The notes below the pieces were generated by a model. It had not been told where the DNA came from, searched no databases, and worked only from the letters and a program-made list of their open reading frames with translations. Shown one piece after another: positions 5,605 to 9,143 of a stretch of 9,143 nt of DNA. The DNA comes from Deferribacterales bacterium. GTDB lineage: Bacteria; Chrysiogenota; Deferribacteres; Deferribacterales; JAISNW01. The translations under genes were made by a program, and so were the position numbers. Position 1 is the first letter of the stretch. Each line of letters starts with the position of its first letter. The stretch is from NCBI GenBank assembly GCA_025997275.1, contig BNUJ01000058.1, positions 1 to 9,143 of the forward strand, read 5' to 3'.

Positions 5605-6678
5605 GTGTTTAACCAGCTGAGCCTCGCCGATAAGCTATTTAAGGGGGTTTTGCAGACTGTCAATGTCTACGCTGACAGGTGTAGTCGCATACGGCATAAA
5701 CTATCCGCCTGTGCACTCTGTGAGAGCAACTGCCCCGCAGGGGCGATAAAGGTAGGCGAGGTTGGCTCTAACATTAAAATAGACTGGCAACGTTGCACCC
5801 GTTGCGGAATATGCATAAACCTCTGTCCCGTAGGGGTGTTCGGGCTACGTGAGACAACCTACCGCACTCTGCTAAAAAACTTAACTGACAATATAGCTGA
5901 CAATAAACTGCACATCGCTTGCCATAATAGCCAGTTAGAATGCCCAAAAATAGAGTGTATGGGTATATTAGGCGTAGCCGATATATTACACCTATACACA
6001 AACGGCGCACAGAAACTAACGTTGTCTTACGCTTCTGACTGTGAAACCTGTCAAAACCGCTATGGTGTTGCTCTATTAAATGACGAACTGACGGAGCTTG
6101 AAAATATCGCCCCACACTTTGAACTATTGGCAGGTATGCAAATAACACACGCGACAGGCGAGACAACTATAAAATTTACTGAAAAGTTCCCTAGTGAGGC
6201 ACAAACTAAACAGCAAAATAAAGACGTTTTGCCTGTATCGCGCAGAAGACTATTCGCCCAAGCATATAAAGATGCCGCAACTGCTGTGGTAAAGGGGGCA
6301 ACGCCATTTGTGCCACAAGTATCAGAGGGCAGGACAGTATTCAGCACACAAAAGGAAGTGCCTATCAAGCGGCAAATATTCTTAGAAGCGCTGGCAAAGT
6401 GCGGACAGGTTATCAAAAGAGAGATTAAGACTGGTGCATATTTCTATTCGCAGACTATAGCTGACACTTGCACACTCTGCAAGGTCTGTACGCGATTTTG
6501 CACCACTGGTGCACTGCACCTGAATGACGATGAAACGGCACTTGTATTCAATGCATCAAAGTGCGTGTCCTGTGGCATGTGCGTGACCGCCTGCTACCAC
6601 CACTTTATAAAGACAAGCAAAACGACAGATTTAGGGACATTTTGGCTAAAGCTAGAAACAAAGAGAAAACCCCACTAA
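5605..6678 (+). CDS. Multi-cluster [4Fe-4S] ferredoxin-like protein
   Basis: A 357-residue protein without signal peptide or membrane segment. The N-terminal module has an unusual first site (C26, C36, C39, C43-P, with C26 nine residues upstream replacing the normal first Cys) and a canonical CxxCxxCxxxCP (C64, C67, C70, C74). The C-terminal module has two canonical CxxCxxCxxxC sites (C289-C299 and C320-C330). Together they could hold four [4Fe-4S] clusters. Between them lies a region with five more cysteines (C106, C113, C118, C146, C149; ECPKIEC and CETC) and a linker of about 110 residues with no cysteine until C266. The role is probably electron transfer, but the redox partner is not in the window. 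The start is GTG 5605; an in-frame stop at 5599-5601 excludes anything further upstream, and no Shine-Dalgarno is visible. It begins 10 bp after the antitoxin gene and may share its transcript. Confidence 0.88.
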   Translation: MFNQLSLADKLFKGVLQTVNVYADRCSRIRHKLSACALCESNCPAGAIKVGEVGSNIKIDWQRCTRCGICINLCPVGVFGLRETTYRTLLKNLTDNIADNKLHIACHNSQLECPKIECMGILGVADILHLYTNGAQKLTLSYASDCETCQNRYGVALLNDELTELENIAPHFELLAGMQITHATGETTIKFTEKFPSEAQTKQQNKDVLPVSRRRLFAQAYKDAATAVVKGATPFVPQVSEGRTVFSTQKEVPIKRQIFLEALAKCGQVIKREIKTGAYFYSQTIADTCTLCKVCTRFCTTGALHLNDDETALVFNASKCVSCGMCVTACYHHFIKTSKTTDLGTFWLKLETKRKPH

Positions 6679-6680
6679 TG

Positions 6681-6698
6681 AGGGCTAACGTTAGCCTT
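6681..6698. terminator. Palindromic hairpin between convergent genes, probable bidirectional terminator
   Basis: GGCTAACGTTAGCC (6683-6696) is a perfect 14-bp palindrome, extended by one G-T wobble and one A-T pair. It fills almost all of the 21 bp between the iron-sulfur stop (+) and the Rpn stop (-). On the + side it is followed by TTATTATA, which supports termination. The minus-side tail is not T-rich. Confidence 0.6.
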
Positions 6699-6699
6699 A

Positions 6700-7710
6700 T
6701 TATACGATAATATCATTCTGTAGTTCTTTTAACTGGGCAAGGGAAAGTCCTGTGCCTTTTGACACAAAGTCAAGAGGCATACCGAGTGCTAAAAATTTTT
6801 TAGCAGTTTCAAGTTTGCCTTTAAGCTCGCCCTCTAGCAAACCTTCTAGTCTGCCCCTCAACGTGCCTTGTTGCAAGCCTTGTTGCAAGCCTTGTTGCAA
6901 GCCTTGTTGCATGCCTTCCTGCAAGCCTTCTTGCATGCCCTCTTCCTTGGCTCTCTCCGCCATACGTAGTCCATAGTTTCTTGCGCTGTTCATATCCCGC
7001 TCTGCTTTCTCATAGCCCATATAAGCACGATATAGCGCAGGGTCATCATGCACTGACCTTAACTTCTCATTGATTTCTGCTAATGCGCTGTTCATACCAA
7101 ATACCCTCCTCAATAGCTCCTCATTACTCTGCTCATTCAAATACACCAGCCATTGATACAACTCATCACTCGCTACATCTAACCCTTTCGCTAACTGTTG
7201 CCTAAACCTAACCATATCAAGAAAATGCACCCCAATCAAATCAGACAACATAAAGTCTTTCTCTGTGTCTTCATACAAATGGAAACTAGGGTGTATCTTA
7301 TCTAAATCAAGGCACTTAAAGTTAACAATGTTTATCGTTATAACAGGACGCAGTTTTGTATAGTCGTCCCCGCTCTCTATACCTAGTATAAACTGTCTGC
7401 ATAAATAAAACAAGGTTCTTTCTACCATATTGTGTTCGTTGACTAACTGAACTTCTATATTGACTTTTGTCTTGTCCTCAAGCTGTGCTAACACGTCAAG
7501 CCTAGATAACTTCCCGTGTATTGTTAGTGCAGATAGTTCCCTGTTGTCTAGTATTTCAAGTGAGACTATAGGCTTTTTCCTAGTATCCTTTAACACCGCA
7601 TTAAGAAAAGCCATAAGCAGGGGTTCACTCTGCCCACGCTCCCCTAACGTTTTCTTAAAGGCAAAATCATTCAATGGATTCAACCGCTCTGCGATGTTGT
7701 TGTTATTCAT
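6700..7710 (-). CDS. Rpn-family PD-(D/E)XK nuclease / transposase-like protein
   Basis: A 336-residue protein. ERLNPLNDFAFKKTLG (residues 8-23) is the family's N-terminal signature. The PD-(D/E)XK core follows, with D72 in RLDV and the E86-x-Q88 pair in NIEVQL, then a helical middle. A C-terminal tail has period-four (L/M)Q(Q/E)G repeats and ends with an ETAKKFLALGMPLDFVSKGT segment typical of the family. Rpn proteins are DNA endonucleases reported to promote RecA-independent recombination and are often annotated as PD-(D/E)XK transposases. No terminal inverted repeats or target duplications mark this copy as mobile. ATG 7710 is chosen because the promoter's -10 ends 7 nt before it. An in-frame TTG at 7746 overlaps the -35, so the 12 extra residues would be encoded by promoter DNA. 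It converges on the iron-sulfur gene. Confidence 0.92.
   Translation of the reverse strand: MNNNNIAERLNPLNDFAFKKTLGERGQSEPLLMAFLNAVLKDTRKKPIVSLEILDNRELSALTIHGKLSRLDVLAQLEDKTKVNIEVQLVNEHNMVERTLFYLCRQFILGIESGDDYTKLRPVITINIVNFKCLDLDKIHPSFHLYEDTEKDFMLSDLIGVHFLDMVRFRQQLAKGLDVASDELYQWLVYLNEQSNEELLRRVFGMNSALAEINEKLRSVHDDPALYRAYMGYEKAERDMNSARNYGLRMAERAKEEGMQEGLQEGMQQGLQQGLQQGLQQGTLRGRLEGLLEGELKGKLETAKKFLALGMPLDFVSKGTGLSLAQLKELQNDIIV
6865..6936 (-). repeat. 12-nt in-frame tandem repeat in the Rpn gene
   Basis: Six tandem copies of a 12-nt unit (GCCTTGTTGCAA on the + strand), plus a partial seventh. The first three copies (6865-6900) are identical and the rest differ at one to three positions. They encode (L/M)Q(Q/E)G repeats on the minus strand. 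Because the unit is four codons, copy-number change would alter the linker length without a frameshift. Confidence 0.9.
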
Positions 7711-7717
7711 AACGGCA

Positions 7718-7746
7718 AGTATAATTGGGGACAGGTCCGTTGTCAA
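7718..7746 (-). promoter_or_regulatory. Near-consensus promoter of the Rpn gene, predicted leaderless or near-leaderless
   Basis: Minus strand: perfect -35 TTGACA (7746-7741), a 17-bp spacer and -10 TATACT (7723-7718, five of six consensus bases). Only TGCCGTT separates the -10 from the ATG at 7710, so the transcript should start at or one base before the start codon. An A-rich tract just upstream of the -35 could act as an UP element. No Shine-Dalgarno is present. Confidence 0.78.
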
Positions 7747-7798
7747 CTTTTTTACTTTACAAACGACTATAAATAGGTTACAACGCCTCTAATAACCA

Positions 7799-7812
7799 GT
7801 TTGCATGCAAAC
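7799..7812. repeat. 14-bp perfect palindrome
   Basis: GTTTGCATGCAAAC is a perfect dyad in the intergenic region between the Rpn gene and the autotransporter. It lies 53 bp upstream of the Rpn -35 box. It could be a protein-binding site, but nothing else identifies it. Confidence 0.5.
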
Positions 7813-7855
7813 GCAAACCCCAACTTTTTATTTTGCAAGGGCTAAGCCACAATCC

Positions 7856-7876
7856 CCTCCCCCCGTGAGGGGGAGG
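7856..7876 (-). terminator. GC-rich hairpin after the autotransporter gene, probable terminator
   Basis: CCTCCCCC (7856-7863) pairs with GGGGGAGG (7869-7876) as a perfect 8-bp stem with a 5-nt loop, 19 nt past the autotransporter stop. There is no T-run on the minus-strand side, so it is either a Rho-assisted or 3'-stabilising hairpin or a dispersed palindromic element. Confidence 0.5.
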
Positions 7877-7895
7877 ATATTTAGCTCTTACTGAA

Positions 7896-9143
7896 TTATA
7901 TAGCGTAATATACTGCTTTTTTAACTTCTTCTTTTTTAGCTCTGGCTTCTGTCTCTGCTTTGGACTTACCGAAACTCCACTTGAAGCTAACCTCTGCTGT
8001 GTTCTCTGAATAGTCTCCCTTGATTAGACCGCTATACGATAAACCAACCGTGCCATTCCCAAACAACCGATAGTCCGCACTCGCCCCAAAGGTCGCAGCA
8101 GCACTATCGTTCGACTCCGTCCTCGCACGCCACGATACCTCATTAGGCGCCGTAATCTTATAGTCCCCGTCATTCCTCCAAAAATTAACCTCCGTCCCAG
8201 CTCGCGCCCCTACACCAAACGCACCAACTTCCTTCCTTAAACTCAAACTCGCAACCGCCAACGCAGTGTTGTCATCCCTATCTCCTATCCTCTGTCCTAA
8301 CGTATCAACATACCCTTCATGTTGCATAGATACATACCTAACACCAGCTTCTCCCGCAAAAATAAGACTCTCACCCCTACGCTTATATCCACCTACTAAT
8401 TCGCCCGATATAACATTAGTATCTATATCTGACTTTATATCATACGAAAACACCGTCTTCGTCTCCTTAGTCGTGTATTTGCCATAGTTCAATATCGGAC
8501 GAACATATACACTGCTTGATGTCCCTACCCTCTTCTCAACTTGACCATACAATGACACATTCACCGCCCCCTCTATCTCAAACTCCCGCTGATACCCAGT
8601 CCCACTCCCTCTCACATTAGCAACCGCCGCACCAACAGTCGCACTATAGTCATCACTAGCAACAAGTCCCTTATTGAACCCCGCCATAAAACTATACGTA
8701 GTCCCATCAAACCTCTCAACCTCACGACCCTTGTTCTTAACTCCCTTTATATTACTCGCTACCCAAACAGAACTGCTACGACGCTCATAACGAGGCTCAA
8801 TAAATGAACTATAAGACGCAGGAATTATCCCGTTAGCCTTGTCAGAACCTAACGTCCCTAATGAACCAGTGAAATCACCACTCCCCAAACCACTAGATAT
8901 GCTGCCAAATATCCCACCTATAAAAGTCTGCATAGTTTCAGCTCTGCTGTTAGAAATATCGGTGTCACCTAAGTCATTTATTGCTTGTTCCCCCGCATCA
9001 TACGTGTCCGCATACTGAACTAATCTATAAATCTGCTCTGATATAATGCTACCCATAGAACCCTGGGCAAAACCACCCTGCAACCAGCCACTACTCGCCG
9101 CATCAGGTAAGCCGCTTGTCTTCGCTGATACACTATAAGAACC
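7896..9143 (-). CDS. Autotransporter C-terminal beta-barrel (type V secretion), 5' partial
   Basis: The frame stays open to the right edge, so the 415 visible residues are the C-terminal part of a larger protein; the TTG at 9083 is not the true start. The first ~125 residues are Gly/Ser-rich passenger or linker sequence. From about residue 126 (SSSVWVAS) to 391 runs a barrel of about 266 residues with alternating amphipathic strands: TYSFMAGFNKGL, VNVSLYGQVEKR, VYVRPILNYGKY, IFAGEAGVRY, FGVGARAGTEVNFW, TVGLSYSGLIKG and final strand AEVSFKWSF. This matches the autotransporter domain that anchors in the outer membrane and exports the upstream passenger. Unusually, 24 charged residues follow the final F (GKSKAETEARAKKEEVKKAV then YYAI), whereas most such barrels end at the aromatic residue. 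The passenger function is outside the window. Confidence 0.9.
   Translation of the reverse strand, partial: GSYSVSAKTSGLPDAASSGWLQGGFAQGSMGSIISEQIYRLVQYADTYDAGEQAINDLGDTDISNSRAETMQTFIGGIFGSISSGLGSGDFTGSLGTLGSDKANGIIPASYSSFIEPRYERRSSSVWVASNIKGVKNKGREVERFDGTTYSFMAGFNKGLVASDDYSATVGAAVANVRGSGTGYQREFEIEGAVNVSLYGQVEKRVGTSSSVYVRPILNYGKYTTKETKTVFSYDIKSDIDTNVISGELVGGYKRRGESLIFAGEAGVRYVSMQHEGYVDTLGQRIGDRDDNTALAVASLSLRKEVGAFGVGARAGTEVNFWRNDGDYKITAPNEVSWRARTESNDSAAATFGASADYRLFGNGTVGLSYSGLIKGDYSENTAEVSFKWSFGKSKAETEARAKKEEVKKAVYYAI

Noticed and set aside
5774..6166. A minus-strand frame of 130 codons opposite the iron-sulfur gene
   Set aside because: No family pattern and no start signal, while the opposite strand carries ordered [4Fe-4S] motifs.
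6865..6936. A short CRISPR-like array
   Set aside because: The units are only 12 nt with no spacers and are in-frame codons of a recognised protein.
6752..6976. A + strand frame of 74 codons rich in repeated Cys-Cys-Lys-Pro
   Set aside because: It is the antisense of the 12-nt repeat inside the Rpn gene, whose minus-strand protein has a clear family match. The cysteine pattern is a by-product of the repeat.
6700..7710. The Rpn gene as a complete insertion sequence
   Set aside because: I found no flanking inverted repeats or target-site duplications. The palindromes on either side (6683-6696 and 7799-7812) differ in sequence.
7711..7746. TTG at 7746 as the Rpn start
   Set aside because: It overlaps the -35 box, and the 12 extra residues are not part of the family signature, which begins shortly after the ATG at 7710.

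Overview
The window is a gene-dense stretch (nine genes, two of them cut by the window edges, no gene-free stretch over 300 bases) from a Gram-negative bacterium. The Gram-negative call rests on a type V autotransporter barrel at the right end and a small outer-membrane barrel protein with a signal peptide in the middle. A protein with up to four [4Fe-4S] clusters fits an anaerobic or microaerophilic life. Base composition is moderate and ATA/CTA codons are frequent. I cannot name the phylum from the sequence.

Left block (1-3888, + strand): a tightly overlapping three-gene run. It holds the C-terminal part of a Clp-family AAA+ unfoldase (5' end outside the window), a ketopantoate reductase fused to a Nudix hydrolase, and a UDP-glucose 6-dehydrogenase. 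Overlaps of 23 bp and 4 bp imply co-transcription and translational coupling, although the three functions do not form an obvious pathway.

Middle block (3911-4867): a small XRE-type regulator (- strand) is divergent from a small outer-membrane protein (+ strand). Their shared 77-bp promoter region carries a perfect 18-bp palindrome, the likely operator. A strong hairpin terminator closes the outer-membrane gene.

Right-middle block (4880-6678, + strand): a near-consensus sigma70-type promoter ends only 6 nt before the ATG of a PIN-domain (VapC-like) toxin, predicting a leaderless mRNA. The putative antitoxin follows with an ATGA overlap and a strong Shine-Dalgarno. A multi-cluster iron-sulfur protein of unknown partner comes directly after.

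Right block (6681-9143, - strand): a palindromic hairpin separates the iron-sulfur gene from a convergent Rpn-family PD-(D/E)XK nuclease/transposase-like gene. That gene has a 12-nt in-frame tandem repeat and also has a near-consensus promoter 7 nt before its ATG. An intergenic region with two further palindromes follows, then the C-terminal part of an autotransporter whose barrel ends in an unusual 24-residue charged tail.

The most interesting points are the KPR-Nudix fusion, the palindrome in the XRE/outer-membrane-protein divergent promoter, the two independent leaderless-type promoters, the toxin-first TA pair with contrasting translation signals, the orphan iron-sulfur protein, and the tail on the autotransporter barrel. 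I see no CRISPR array, tRNA, rRNA or complete insertion sequence.
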